From the NCBI GenBank assembly GCA_964458575.1, contig CAYWMD010000018.1:1-64000 (forward strand): a DNA stretch of 64,000 nucleotides. The letters are read 5' to 3'. This document shows, one piece after another, positions 51,701 through 59,903 of the stretch. Position 1 is the first letter of the stretch; every line of letters starts with the position of its first letter. The notes under the pieces are model-generated. The model was given only the letters and a program-made list of their open reading frames with translations. It searched no databases and was not told the DNA's origin. The stretch comes from CAYWMD01 sp964458575 (lineage in GTDB: Bacteria > Verrucomicrobiota > Verrucomicrobiia > Limisphaerales > JADLHS01). The position numbers were made by a program, and so were the translations under genes.

Positions 51701-54027
51701 ACTCGACCGTGACGATCTACGTCAACGGTCAACAGGACTTTACCCAGAACGTTGGCTATAGCCAGCATCCGGGCGATGGCTCAACCACTGGTGGCGTAAA
51801 TCAGAACTATTATGCGCCATTGGTCCTCGGGAACTACAACGGCACGTATAATTTTCCGATGGCCGGATCACTCAGCCAGGTGGCCATCTATGACTACGCG
51901 TTGATCTTCGACGACATCACCAACCATACTTCTCAGGCGTGGACTCAGGCGGTCATCACCTTGCAGCCGGTCGGGACCACGAATGTTGAGTCGCTGGGAA
52001 GCTACACGATGACGGCCAACGTGATTGGGTTGCCGAATACGTTCCAGTGGTACAAAGACGGCGCACCGCTGTCCCAAGTCCTGAATCTCGACGGGAGCGA
52101 ACACTACCCCGGAATCACCAATGCTGGCGGACCACAGCAGGGCGTGCTCAGCAAGAAGCTGGTCATCAACCAGCTTCGCACCAATGATACGGGCGTTTAT
52201 TACCTGCAAGTCAGTAATCCCCTTAACAGCGGTGGATTCACCAACTCCGCCAATGCCACCATCAAGATCACCAATGATTTCGTTGCCCCGGTCGTGACGG
52301 ACGCTTCGGTGCGCGGCCTCACGGTTTCAGGACCCGTGTTGGATGAGGCGGCTAGTTCCTTTGGTAATCCCACGCCGGCACCACTGAACTTGGTGGAAGT
52401 AAAGTTCTCCAAACGTATGGATTGGGCATCTGCCAGCAACACGGCAAACTACACAATTACCGGCCCCGGTAGTCCAAGCATTACCAACGCCATTCTCGCC
52501 AACAGTACGGCCGACACCAAGTTTGGTGGCGACTACCGCGCTGTGGGATTGGTCACAACGGGACTGACACCCGGCGGGAGTTACAACATCACCATTGCCA
52601 ATATTTACGATCAGGCCTCATATTCCAACAAGATCGCGAACACCACATTGACGGTTGTGGCGCCGAGCTTGCGCACGAACTCGGCCGTCTGGAATTACTA
52701 CTATCGTTTGGGAAATGGAAACTTCAGTTCGCTAGTGCCCGGCACCAACTCCGCGTTCCCGTACGTGCCGCAGTTTACCGGTCCGCTCACAAACTTCAGT
52801 TCCGACGCCATCAACACGGGCCAGAATCTCGGAAATGTTTCGCTGTTCAGCGGTCAGGGAGACAACTACCTTAGCACCATCACCGCGTGGGTCACTCCAA
52901 CCAACACGGGATATTATGAGTTCTTCGTGAATGGTGATGACCAAACGCGCCTCTATCTGAACCCCAGCGGCTCGGATCCGGCTGGGGCGGTGTGGATTGG
53001 AGACCGGTTTGAAGGTGGCACTGTGTTCCACGACGTTTACGCCGTTTCTACGCACTATCTCCTCACGGCTGGTCAATCCTACTTCATCCAAACGGTAAGT
53101 CTGGAAGCCACCGGTTCGGATAGCTCGCGTGCCGGCTGGCGTTACCTCGGAACGGTTGACCAGCCGTGGGACGGCACTGGGGCCAACGGCGCGTGGACCG
53201 TGGCGGACACCAATCTGCCGCCGATTGAAGGCAAGTTCCTGTCCTCCTACAGCTCCGTCTCCGCCCCGACCATCCTTGCGCAACCCACCAGTGTTGTTGC
53301 GCCGGCATACACCACGACCAACCTCTCGGTCACCGCGGTGAGCGACACCGGATTCCTTAGTTATCAGTGGCAGATCAACAACGGAAATACCGGAACGAGT
53401 ACCAACAAGTTGTATTTCACGCCGGTGACCTTCGCCACCTACAGCAGCAACTACAAGGTCATCATCAGTAACGGATTGAACACGAGAACCAGTTCGGTGG
53501 TCTCGGTGACTCCTCCGGGTGGTGTTACCATCACTGTGAACCCAACCAACAAAGCCGTTCCACAGAGCCTGTCCAGTTCCGTCGCGGCGGCGGCCACGAC
53601 TACGTCCGGGCGCATCAATTACCGGTGGAAGCTTTACGGTACCAACGTGAGCGGCAGCAACTATGGCAATGCCAGTTTGCAGGTGACCAATGGCGGAGCC
53701 AACTTGACCATCGCTTCGATGCAGTTCACGAATGCCGGTCCGTACACCGTTGCCGTCGATGATGGTTGGTTCACGGTGACCAACACGAGTACCGCTGGCA
53801 CCCTGACGCTGGCGGTGAACCAGGTCATCACCAACTTGTTGAGCGGCTCGACGCTGAACCTGAAATTCGCGACCGAGGTCGGTCCGCGATACGTCCTCGA
53901 ATACAAGAATGCCCTCACGAATGGGGCGTGGATCCCGCTGATCACGAACACCGGTACCGGTTCGCCACTCACGGTGCCGGTGAACGCAACCGCTCCGGAA
54001 CAATATTTCCGGTTGCGCATGCAGTAA
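48775..54027 (+). CDS. Giant exported LamG/Ig/PA14 protein
   Basis: 1750 residues. Signal peptide (MRKVLLITGALALGFLAVRA). LamG/concanavalin-A-like domains at about 90-330, 440-705 and 800-1055 (VVEAWVLPSRNGA, VAFVFSNLTDVTCYVDGQSL, FSHEFWFKPNSIS). Ig-like domains lie between them (FTYQWRSNGVNIADATNSSY, TFQWYKDGAPL). A bacterial Ig/SbsA-type module (about 1175-1295) contains VEVKFSKRMDWASASN. A PA14-like domain (about 1330-1470) has GYYEFFVNGDDQTRLYL. More Ig-like units and a short C-terminal module (ending PEQYFRLRMQ) follow. No catalytic domain is seen. It is likely a secreted adhesin or glycan-binding protein. A run of pseudopilin genes follows. Confidence 0.85.
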   Translation: MRKVLLITGALALGFLAVRADITPYSWQRFDQLRNPGADATGNNHPITGGFTGNGESPSGTLPVVDNVCVGGPLGPEGYISRNSIRSHANQLNNQGTMFCEPSPLNTATLTNASAWGNFFQTNSNWVVEAWVLPSRNGAANHAACVFATGLNRNGRATGRQSGVSIDMINGAVSVDLPQNPVPARGDDGHVFMRAHAQCPQNAVDTNGVTMDFYIGPPILVKTPTNSAWMHVAIVRDTAAGTVAWYTNGVMVASTNIWRVYTTNYYSCIGVAGLQDSGLAHSNGGIGLPGAAQAYDGYLAELRWSSFQPGQFSVTNLLTRRAAPGSSTVWHGPVVVNDPQNTTVWSGAGASFACVAATDTTLQYQWQRFSGSWGNISSATNRLYNLENTSLGDNGAQFRCILTKPSNSLTATSAVATLTVTANTPAFVTGYSNAIMAESSLLAYFPMDGTGVTLNNVKDPARNGTLTNSPFGFRNGNTNHVAGNQGLSLNLPNFEYTGGFGLKTNENGYAEIPGDNPAFDFATASAGNGTIEAVLYADPSMANTLLTGGSSEVCVWFSSATTYNASGTSTKPAFDYFTFGVDGYGNLRYRNSSGTGMDLVWTMPGGFFGKRRHVAFVFSNLTDVTCYVDGQSLGTKTQTGFGNTPPSASQPLTIGKGGGASADLHGYWRDSWRGTIDDLAIYGDALTASQIEQHVYRLNNGTNNSPATITSLTPSKSLFTGFPVQTLSVVAGGNPPFTYQWRSNGVNIADATNSSYGFFGAGVVAGVYPFTVVVQGGIGGAVTSAPVVLTVSNPSGYAAKVYASSGGGPKAFYPLTETSGTSILDWAGTHDGVVSGGYTLSTGGDGPGGAGTGALTMYGTNTLTANSKVEVPYYPELNPENNGNFSHEFWFKPNSISASSCAVSSQANINNAKAGLATIYGPGDRGIAQTTIQYWTMIYGKYNNLNQGVSQNGAGGVTPGVVGQWQHVVSVADGNNSTVTIYVNGQQDFTQNVGYSQHPGDGSTTGGVNQNYYAPLVLGNYNGTYNFPMAGSLSQVAIYDYALIFDDITNHTSQAWTQAVITLQPVGTTNVESLGSYTMTANVIGLPNTFQWYKDGAPLSQVLNLDGSEHYPGITNAGGPQQGVLSKKLVINQLRTNDTGVYYLQVSNPLNSGGFTNSANATIKITNDFVAPVVTDASVRGLTVSGPVLDEAASSFGNPTPAPLNLVEVKFSKRMDWASASNTANYTITGPGSPSITNAILANSTADTKFGGDYRAVGLVTTGLTPGGSYNITIANIYDQASYSNKIANTTLTVVAPSLRTNSAVWNYYYRLGNGNFSSLVPGTNSAFPYVPQFTGPLTNFSSDAINTGQNLGNVSLFSGQGDNYLSTITAWVTPTNTGYYEFFVNGDDQTRLYLNPSGSDPAGAVWIGDRFEGGTVFHDVYAVSTHYLLTAGQSYFIQTVSLEATGSDSSRAGWRYLGTVDQPWDGTGANGAWTVADTNLPPIEGKFLSSYSSVSAPTILAQPTSVVAPAYTTTNLSVTAVSDTGFLSYQWQINNGNTGTSTNKLYFTPVTFATYSSNYKVIISNGLNTRTSSVVSVTPPGGVTITVNPTNKAVPQSLSSSVAAAATTTSGRINYRWKLYGTNVSGSNYGNASLQVTNGGANLTIASMQFTNAGPYTVAVDDGWFTVTNTSTAGTLTLAVNQVITNLLSGSTLNLKFATEVGPRYVLEYKNALTNGAWIPLITNTGTGSPLTVPVNATAPEQYFRLRMQ

Positions 54028-54042
54028 CATCACGATCAAGAC

Positions 54043-54073
54043 GGGGAGGCATTCGCGCCGCGGATGCCTCCCC
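54043..54073 (+). terminator. Hairpin after the LamG gene
   Basis: GGGGAGGCAT...ATGCCTCCCC, a 10-bp stem with an 11-base loop, 16 bases after the stop. No clear T-run follows, so it may be a weak terminator or mRNA-end stabiliser. Confidence 0.55.
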
Positions 54074-54100
54074 CGAATCATTTGGCTGAAAATCGGCGTC

Positions 54101-54928
54101 ATGAAAGTCTCCACCGAGTGCGGTTGCTGGAACCGCGGCCGGCCAGCCGTGAGTGCCGGCTTCACTTTGATTGAACTGCTGGTGGTCATTGCCATCATCG
54201 CCATCCTCGCGGCGATGCTCCTGCCGGCGTTAGGCGTGGCCAAGGTCAAGGCGCAAGGCATCAGTTGCATGAGCAATACCAAGCAAATCACCGTTGCTTG
54301 GATGATGTACAGCGGCGACAACCGTGAAGAATTGCTCGGGGCCCGGGCTTGGATGGCGGGCGATGTATCAAACCCGGCCAGCGACGACTTCGTGGATTTG
54401 TACAAGAAGCTTCAGAGTAGCCCGCTCAACCCTTACGTGGGCGGGAACGTTCGGATTTATAAGTGCCCGGGCGACGGGCGGGTGAGCAGTGTGGCCCTTT
54501 CCCCCACCATACGTCAGGGCACACCGGCGTGTCGCAGCGTCAGCATGAACAATTACATTCACGACACGGACACGTGGACGCCCGGCTACTTGTATTACCA
54601 GAAGGTGAACCACCTGGTCCGGCCGGGACCGGCCAATACCTTCGTCATCACCGATGAAGGCCCTACCATCAACGATGCCTACTTTGCCACGGACATGGAC
54701 ACCTACGATCCGAACAACATGCCCGCCAAGCGCACCACGGATGCGCCGGCCAGCTATCATCATAAGGCGGGCAGTTTTTCATTCGCGGACGGCCACTCGG
54801 AGATCCATAAATGGCGGGACTCGCGCACTTGGGGAATCCGGGCCTACGGCTGGTCCTCGCCCAATAACGTGGATATTGACTGGCTGCAATCGAAGTCTTC
54901 CGCCAAAGCCTCCCGCTGGACACGTTGA
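54101..54928 (+). CDS. Pseudopilin-like H-X9-DG protein, type B
   Basis: 275 residues. Prepilin motif G-FTLIELLVVIAIIAILA at about 21-38 with an N-terminal charged leader. Type-B features: IYKCPGDGRVSS, LVRPGPANTFVITDEGPTIN, DTYDPNNMPAKRTTDAPASY, YHHKAGSFSFADGHSEIHKW (H-X9-DG). Ends SKSSAKASRWTR. It lies 73 bp after the giant LamG gene and 16 bp before the next gene. Confidence 0.88.
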   Translation: MKVSTECGCWNRGRPAVSAGFTLIELLVVIAIIAILAAMLLPALGVAKVKAQGISCMSNTKQITVAWMMYSGDNREELLGARAWMAGDVSNPASDDFVDLYKKLQSSPLNPYVGGNVRIYKCPGDGRVSSVALSPTIRQGTPACRSVSMNNYIHDTDTWTPGYLYYQKVNHLVRPGPANTFVITDEGPTINDAYFATDMDTYDPNNMPAKRTTDAPASYHHKAGSFSFADGHSEIHKWRDSRTWGIRAYGWSSPNNVDIDWLQSKSSAKASRWTR

Positions 54929-54944
54929 GTTGTTTCACCCAATC

Positions 54945-55736
54945 GTGAGCACTCCCTGTCAGCACCGTGCGCCAAAAGTTCTAGCGTTCACCCTGATTGA
55001 ATTGCTCGTGGTGATTGCGATCATCGCCATCCTGGCCGCCATGCTCCTGCCGGCTTTGAGCAAGGCCAAGATTCGCGGCCAGCGCATCATGTGCATGAAC
55101 AACACCAAGCAAATTACGCTGGCTTGGAACATGTACGCGTCAGACAACAACGAGCGTTTCGCGAATTCCCGCGATTGGATGGGCGTGGGGGTGGGCAATC
55201 CGCTCGGTGAAGATTTCATTGATCTCTACAAGCGCCTTAAAGATCAACTGCTCGGTCCGTACCTCGGTGGCAACGTCAAGGTTTACCAATGCCCCGGCGA
55301 TCCGCGCAAGAGCACCATGCCGGCCTACATGGGCACGCCGGCCTGTCGTAGCGTCTCCATGAACTCCTACATCGGGGTGGGCTGGTCGGGCGACTATTTG
55401 GTTTACAAGAAGACTTCCGACCTCACGCGCCCAGGGCCGGTCAACACCTTCGTGATTCTGGACGAAGGCTTGAGCATCAATGACGGCTTTTTTGCCACCA
55501 TTATGGACTCCTTTGACCCAAACAACATGCCCGCCAAGGCCACTACCGACGTGCCGGCCACCTACCACGCCATGGCGGGGAGTTTTTCTTTCGCGGACGG
55601 ACATTCCGAAATCCACTCCTGGCGCGACGTGCGCACCTCGCAACCGAAGGGCTGGGGGTGGTCGTCGCCCAACAACATGGATATTGACTGGCTGCAATCC
55701 AAGTCTTCCGCCAAAGCCGCCCGGTGGACACGCTGA
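54945..55736 (+). CDS. Pseudopilin-like H-X9-DG protein, type B (GTG start)
   Basis: 263 residues from GTG 54945. No ATG lies between the previous stop and the prepilin motif A-FTLIELLVVIAIIAILA (about 16-33). Type-B features: VYQCPGDPRKSTMPAYMGTP, LTRPGPVNTFVILDEGLSIN, YHAMAGSFSFADGHSEIHSW (H-X9-DG). Ends SKSSAKAARWTR, close to the tail of the gene just upstream. TTG 54930 would be an alternative start. The region 55737-55986 after it has no gene but holds site 3. Confidence 0.85.
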   Translation: MSTPCQHRAPKVLAFTLIELLVVIAIIAILAAMLLPALSKAKIRGQRIMCMNNTKQITLAWNMYASDNNERFANSRDWMGVGVGNPLGEDFIDLYKRLKDQLLGPYLGGNVKVYQCPGDPRKSTMPAYMGTPACRSVSMNSYIGVGWSGDYLVYKKTSDLTRPGPVNTFVILDEGLSINDGFFATIMDSFDPNNMPAKATTDVPATYHAMAGSFSFADGHSEIHSWRDVRTSQPKGWGWSSPNNMDIDWLQSKSSAKAARWTR

Positions 55737-55778
55737 AGGGGGTTGACCGTTGTACCCGTTGTGCTGAGGGGGCGGCAA

Positions 55779-55798
55779 ATTAGTCCCTGAGAGCTATT
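55779..55798 (+). promoter_or_regulatory. Dyad-like 20-bp motif, site 3 (upstream of pseudopilin genes)
   Basis: ATTAGTCCCTGAGAGCTATT, 13 of 20 bases shared with site 2. It lies 189 bp before the pseudopilin gene at 55987, in a gap of 250 bp without a gene. No clear hairpin follows. It is the most degenerate copy. Confidence 0.35.
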
Positions 55799-55986
55799 TC
55801 CAGCCCCAGCGGACGGAGGCATAATCGCAGCATGAACCAGTCTAACAGAGTCGAATGCGGCGGATGTTTGACCGGTATCAGTCGCCCTCTCTGGCAAACG
55901 GCGATCTCGTCTGTCGGCCGGCTGGGAGTCGGCAGGCGCTCCGTCCTGGCATTAAACCTTTCCCTGTCGCGAGCAAAGCCAACCGT

Positions 55987-56820
55987 ATGATCAGAGTGTC
56001 ATGGCCTCAAGCTCTGAAGCCGACTTGTTTTTCCAGGTCATCGAAGGGCTTCACGTTGATCGAGTTGCTCGTCGTCATCGCCATCATTGCCGTTCTGGCG
56101 GCGATGCTCCTGCCGGTCTTGGGCAAGGCGAAGATCAAGGCGCAGGCCGTTCAATGCATGAACAACTCCCGGCAGCTTACGCTGGGCTGGCTGATGTACA
56201 ACTCGGATAACAACGAGCATTGCCTGAGTTCGCTCGCCTGGTGTGGCAACAGTTCGATGTCGGATACCGCGAGCTTTGCCTTCACCGATTACGACCTGTT
56301 GCGGAGGCTGCCGCTCAGTCCGTACGTCGGCCACAGCATCACCGTCTGGCAATGCCCTGGCACCACCAAGCGCAGCACGGCGCCCGCCACCTTCGGCAAG
56401 CCAGGCGCGCGCACCTACTCGATGAACAACTGGATCGGCCGCTACGGACCGCGCTACGATCCGCCGGGCTCCATTCCCGGCTTCCTGGATTTCCTGAAAA
56501 TGTCGGATTTCATCCGTCCCGGCCCGGTGAACACCTTCGTGCTGCTCGATGAGAGCGACAGCATCAATGACGGCTGGTTCATGGCGGACATGAGCGGCTA
56601 CGACCCGCGGAATCCTACGATACAGGCCAGCATTAATTTCGGCGATGACCCCGGCTCGTGGCACAACCGGGCGTGCGGCTTTTCCTTTGCGGACGGTCAT
56701 TCGGAAATTCACAAATGGCGGCAATATGACCGGACCAAAAAAATAAAGGCTTCCGCTGACGATGTGGACTGGCTGCAGTCCAAAACCACTGCCAAGCGGG
56801 ACCGCCCCATCACCCGTTGA
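55987..56820 (+). CDS. Pseudopilin-like H-X9-DG protein, type A
   Basis: 277 residues from ATG 55987. Prepilin motif G-FTLIELLVVIAIIAVLA at about 21-38. Type-A features as in the gene at 40857: SSMSDTASFAFTDYDLLRRL, SPYVGHSITVWQCPGTTKRS, RPGPVNTFVLLDES, WHNRACGFSFADGHSEIHKW (H-X9-DG), and the ending TAKRDRPITR identical to that of the gene at 40857. It is followed after 3 bases by another type-A gene. Confidence 0.88.
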   Translation: MIRVSWPQALKPTCFSRSSKGFTLIELLVVIAIIAVLAAMLLPVLGKAKIKAQAVQCMNNSRQLTLGWLMYNSDNNEHCLSSLAWCGNSSMSDTASFAFTDYDLLRRLPLSPYVGHSITVWQCPGTTKRSTAPATFGKPGARTYSMNNWIGRYGPRYDPPGSIPGFLDFLKMSDFIRPGPVNTFVLLDESDSINDGWFMADMSGYDPRNPTIQASINFGDDPGSWHNRACGFSFADGHSEIHKWRQYDRTKKIKASADDVDWLQSKTTAKRDRPITR

Positions 56821-56823
56821 ATT

Positions 56824-57642
56824 ATGAACACTCCCCGGCTGCTTCGTTCCGGCCCTCGCGGCGCGGCGTTTACCCTGATCGAATTGCTCGTCGTCATCGC
56901 CATCATCGCCATTCTGGCGGCGATGCTCTTGCCGGTGTTGGGCAAGGCGAAGGTCAAGGCCCAGATGATTTCGTGCATGAACAATTCGAAGCAACTGACC
57001 TTGGGTTGGTTGATGTACAACAGCGACAACAACGAGGTGTGCCTTACCGCGTTGGGGTGGGTGTCTGATCCCGTGGCCGGCGGCAGCGACATGAAAGACA
57101 CCGCCAGCCCGGCTTTCACCGACTATCAATTGATGACCAAGCTGCCCTTGAGCCCTTACGTCGGCAAAAGCATCAATGTCTGGCAATGCCCCGGCAGCAC
57201 GCGCCGCAGCACGGCGCCCGCCACCCGCGGTCAACCGGGCGCCCGCAGTTACTCCATGAACAATCACATCGGCATCTACGGTCCCTGGGGCGACAACTAT
57301 GCCTTTTTTCAGTACGTCAAAATGAGCGACTTCGTCCGCCCTGGTCCCGTAAACACCTTCGTTTTGCTGGACGAAAGCAGCAGCATCAATGACGGCTGGT
57401 TCATGGCAAGCATGGCTGGTTATGACCCGCGCAACCCGGCCGCCCAGGTAGCCAGCGGGTTTGGGGACGCTCCCGGGTCCTGGCACGCGCGCGCCTGCGG
57501 GTTCTCCTTCGCCGACGGTCACTCCGAGATTCACAAGTGGCGGCAGTACAACGAAGCGACCCACGCCCCCCCTTCCGCGGATGACGTGGATTGGTTGCAG
57601 TCCAAAACCACGGCCAAACGCGAACGGCCCATCACCCGTTGA
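56824..57642 (+). CDS. Pseudopilin-like H-X9-DG protein, type A
   Basis: 272 residues. Prepilin motif A-FTLIELLVVIAIIAILA at about 16-33. Type-A features: SPYVGKSINVWQCPGSTRRS, RPGPVNTFVLLDESSSIN, WHARACGFSFADGHSEIHKW (H-X9-DG). Ends TAKRERPITR. Three bases after the previous type-A gene; the next gene starts 30 bases downstream. Confidence 0.88.
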   Translation: MNTPRLLRSGPRGAAFTLIELLVVIAIIAILAAMLLPVLGKAKVKAQMISCMNNSKQLTLGWLMYNSDNNEVCLTALGWVSDPVAGGSDMKDTASPAFTDYQLMTKLPLSPYVGKSINVWQCPGSTRRSTAPATRGQPGARSYSMNNHIGIYGPWGDNYAFFQYVKMSDFVRPGPVNTFVLLDESSSINDGWFMASMAGYDPRNPAAQVASGFGDAPGSWHARACGFSFADGHSEIHKWRQYNEATHAPPSADDVDWLQSKTTAKRERPITR

Positions 57643-57672
57643 ACATCAGGGTTTGAGCCGGCCAAACACTGA

Positions 57673-58503
57673 ATGACTTATCAACCAGCCTCCGACCGCA
57701 CGGCGGGCAGTGGTTTCACTTTGATCGAATTGCTCGTCGTGATCGCCATCATCGCCATTCTTGCGGCGCTGCTGCTGCCCGCCTTGAGCAAGGCCAAACT
57801 CAAGGCGACCATGGCGCGGTGCATCGTCAACGAAAAGCAAATCCAGTTGGGTTGGTGGATGTACGCGGACGACCATCAGGAGCGCATGATGCCCAGTTTT
57901 GGCGGTGGTGGTTGGTATGAGCCCGCCGACATCACCGGCTTGCCGCCCAACCGTTTCGACCTCGCCGAACGGTTGGAGGTTTCCAAGATCATGGCGTCTC
58001 CGCTTTGCGTGTACGTAAAAAATCCCCTGGTCTTTCGCTGCCCCGGCGATACGCGCTACAACCACCTGCCGATCAACGGTGGCTGGGCTTACGCCAGCTA
58101 CTCAAAGACCGACGGCATGAATGGCCACGGCTGGACCGGCACGCCATACCGGAAAATTTCCGAGGTATTGAAACCTCTGATGGCCACGGTGTTTCTCGAA
58201 GAAGCCGACCCGCGAAGCTACAACCAGGGCACCTGGGTGTTGAATCGAAACGATTCGCCCGATCCCAATTCCTCCGGCTGGGTGGACCCGTTCACGATTT
58301 ACCACGGTGTGGTGAGCACGCTTTCCTTCGTGGACAACCACGTCGAGTCTCACCGCTGGCTCGACCCCCGCGTAATCGAAGCCGCGCGCAAGGGCGGTAA
58401 CGGCCAGTCGAGTTTTTACTGGCCCGGCGGTTACAAGAAAAACCCGGATTATGCATGGATGTGGGATCATTATCGTTTCTCCGACTGGACCCCTTTGCGG
58501 TAA
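57673..58503 (+). CDS. Pseudopilin-like protein with H-X9-DN variant, type C
   Basis: 276 residues. Prepilin motif G-FTLIELLVVIAIIAILA at about 15-32. The globular part differs from types A and B (VFRCPGDTRYNHLPI, MATVFLEEADPRSYNQGTWV). The C-terminal motif reads YHGVVSTLSFVDNHVESHRW: the spacing H-X9 is kept but the Gly of DG is Asn. It is the last pseudopilin of the array and lies 21 bases before the oxidoreductase gene. Confidence 0.85.
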   Translation: MTYQPASDRTAGSGFTLIELLVVIAIIAILAALLLPALSKAKLKATMARCIVNEKQIQLGWWMYADDHQERMMPSFGGGGWYEPADITGLPPNRFDLAERLEVSKIMASPLCVYVKNPLVFRCPGDTRYNHLPINGGWAYASYSKTDGMNGHGWTGTPYRKISEVLKPLMATVFLEEADPRSYNQGTWVLNRNDSPDPNSSGWVDPFTIYHGVVSTLSFVDNHVESHRWLDPRVIEAARKGGNGQSSFYWPGGYKKNPDYAWMWDHYRFSDWTPLR

Positions 58504-58524
58504 ATCGGTTTCCCTTCCTCCCGC

Positions 58525-59871
58525 ATGAACCGAACATTCTTCTCGCGGCGCGGCTTCCTCCGTCGCACCGCCCTGGGTGGCGCGGGCCTTCTGATCCTCA
58601 GCCACGCCCGCAGCGCGTACGCTTACGATGCCAACGCCAAACTCAACCTCGCCATCATCGGCTGCGGCGGGCGTGGACGCGACAGCCTCAACGCCGTGGC
58701 CAAGGCGGGTGAAAGCATCGTTGCGCTTTGCGACGTGGACGAAAACGAGGCGGCCGTTGCTTTCAAGCAGTTTCCCGACGTCCGGCGATTCAAAGATTTC
58801 CGTCGCCTGTTCGACGCGATGGGCACGGAGATAGATGCCGTCATCGTCGCCACCCCGGATCATACGCATGCCGTCGCCGCCGCCGCCGCCATCCGCCGCG
58901 GCAAACATGTTTATTGTGAGAAGCCTCTCACCCGCACGGTTCATGAAGCGCGCGTGCTGCGGCATTTGGCGGACAAACACAAGGTCGTGACCCAAATGGG
59001 CAATCAAGGTTCGGCCTCCGACGGCGTGCGCCGCTCGGTGGAACTCGCCTGGAGCGGTGCGATCGGCGAAATCCGCGAAGCCCACCTGTGGTTTCCCGAT
59101 GGCAACGGGCCTCACACCCGGCCGCCGGAGCGTCCGCCGGTCCCTGCATCGCTCGATTGGGATTTGTGGCTCGGCCCGGTGGAACATCGGCCGTATCATC
59201 CGAGTTACGCGCCGAAAGCCTGGCGGGGTTGGCGTGCGTTCGGCAGCGGCATCGTGGGCGATTTCGGCTGCCACACGGGCAACATCCTTTTTCGAGCGCT
59301 CAAGCTGGAGCAACTTTGGGATCCATCGGTCGCTGGCAAGCCGCGCGTGATCCGGGTCGAAGCCCTGCCCTCCGAGCGCAACCTTGAAGGCTATCCGCGC
59401 ACGATGCAGGTGCTGGTGGATCTGCCTGCCCATGGCGAGCAGCCTTCAGTGCGGCTCACGCTCAACGCCGGCAGCCGGCCTTCACCCGATTTGATGCTCG
59501 GTTATCCACAGGGCAAATGGGGCGACCTGCTGGTCGGGAGCAAGGGTTCCATCTACTCCGACAATCCGTGGAACAACAACTTCGTCCTGCTCCCTGAAAC
59601 GCAGTTCGAAGGCGTCAAGCACGGCCCGCCGCAAATCCTGCCACGCGGTCGCGATCACGTTCGCGAGTGGACCGAAGCTTGCAAAGGCAACGGCACGACG
59701 TTTTCCAGCTTCGCCATCGGCGGGCCGCTGACGGAGCTCATGCAACTCATCAATCTTTCGACGTTGTTCGAGGCGGCGCTCGATTACGACCCGATTGGCG
59801 GACGCATCGTCAACGCGCGTGCTGCGAACGCTATGCTGCATCGCAAATACCGCAAAGGCTGGAGTCTTTGA
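58525..59871 (+). CDS. Gfo/Idh/MocA-family oxidoreductase, Tat-exported
   Basis: 448 residues. Twin-arginine signal RRGFLRRTALGGAGLL (about residues 8-25) ending near ARSAYA, so it is exported folded with its cofactor. Rossmann fold (about 40-160) with AIIGCGGRGRDSLN and the catalytic-type Lys133 in CEKPLTR. C-terminal domain with WLGPVEHRPYHPSY and GIVGDFGCHTGNILFRALKL. The family oxidises or reduces sugars with NAD(P); some members use bound cofactor as glycosidases. Exported versions are common in Planctomycetes and Verrucomicrobia. It follows the pseudopilin array and precedes the sulfatase fusion. Confidence 0.9.
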   Translation: MNRTFFSRRGFLRRTALGGAGLLILSHARSAYAYDANAKLNLAIIGCGGRGRDSLNAVAKAGESIVALCDVDENEAAVAFKQFPDVRRFKDFRRLFDAMGTEIDAVIVATPDHTHAVAAAAAIRRGKHVYCEKPLTRTVHEARVLRHLADKHKVVTQMGNQGSASDGVRRSVELAWSGAIGEIREAHLWFPDGNGPHTRPPERPPVPASLDWDLWLGPVEHRPYHPSYAPKAWRGWRAFGSGIVGDFGCHTGNILFRALKLEQLWDPSVAGKPRVIRVEALPSERNLEGYPRTMQVLVDLPAHGEQPSVRLTLNAGSRPSPDLMLGYPQGKWGDLLVGSKGSIYSDNPWNNNFVLLPETQFEGVKHGPPQILPRGRDHVREWTEACKGNGTTFSSFAIGGPLTELMQLINLSTLFEAALDYDPIGGRIVNARAANAMLHRKYRKGWSL

Positions 59872-59903
59872 AACCCTCATGCTCTTGCATCACGGGTCGT
59901 TTC

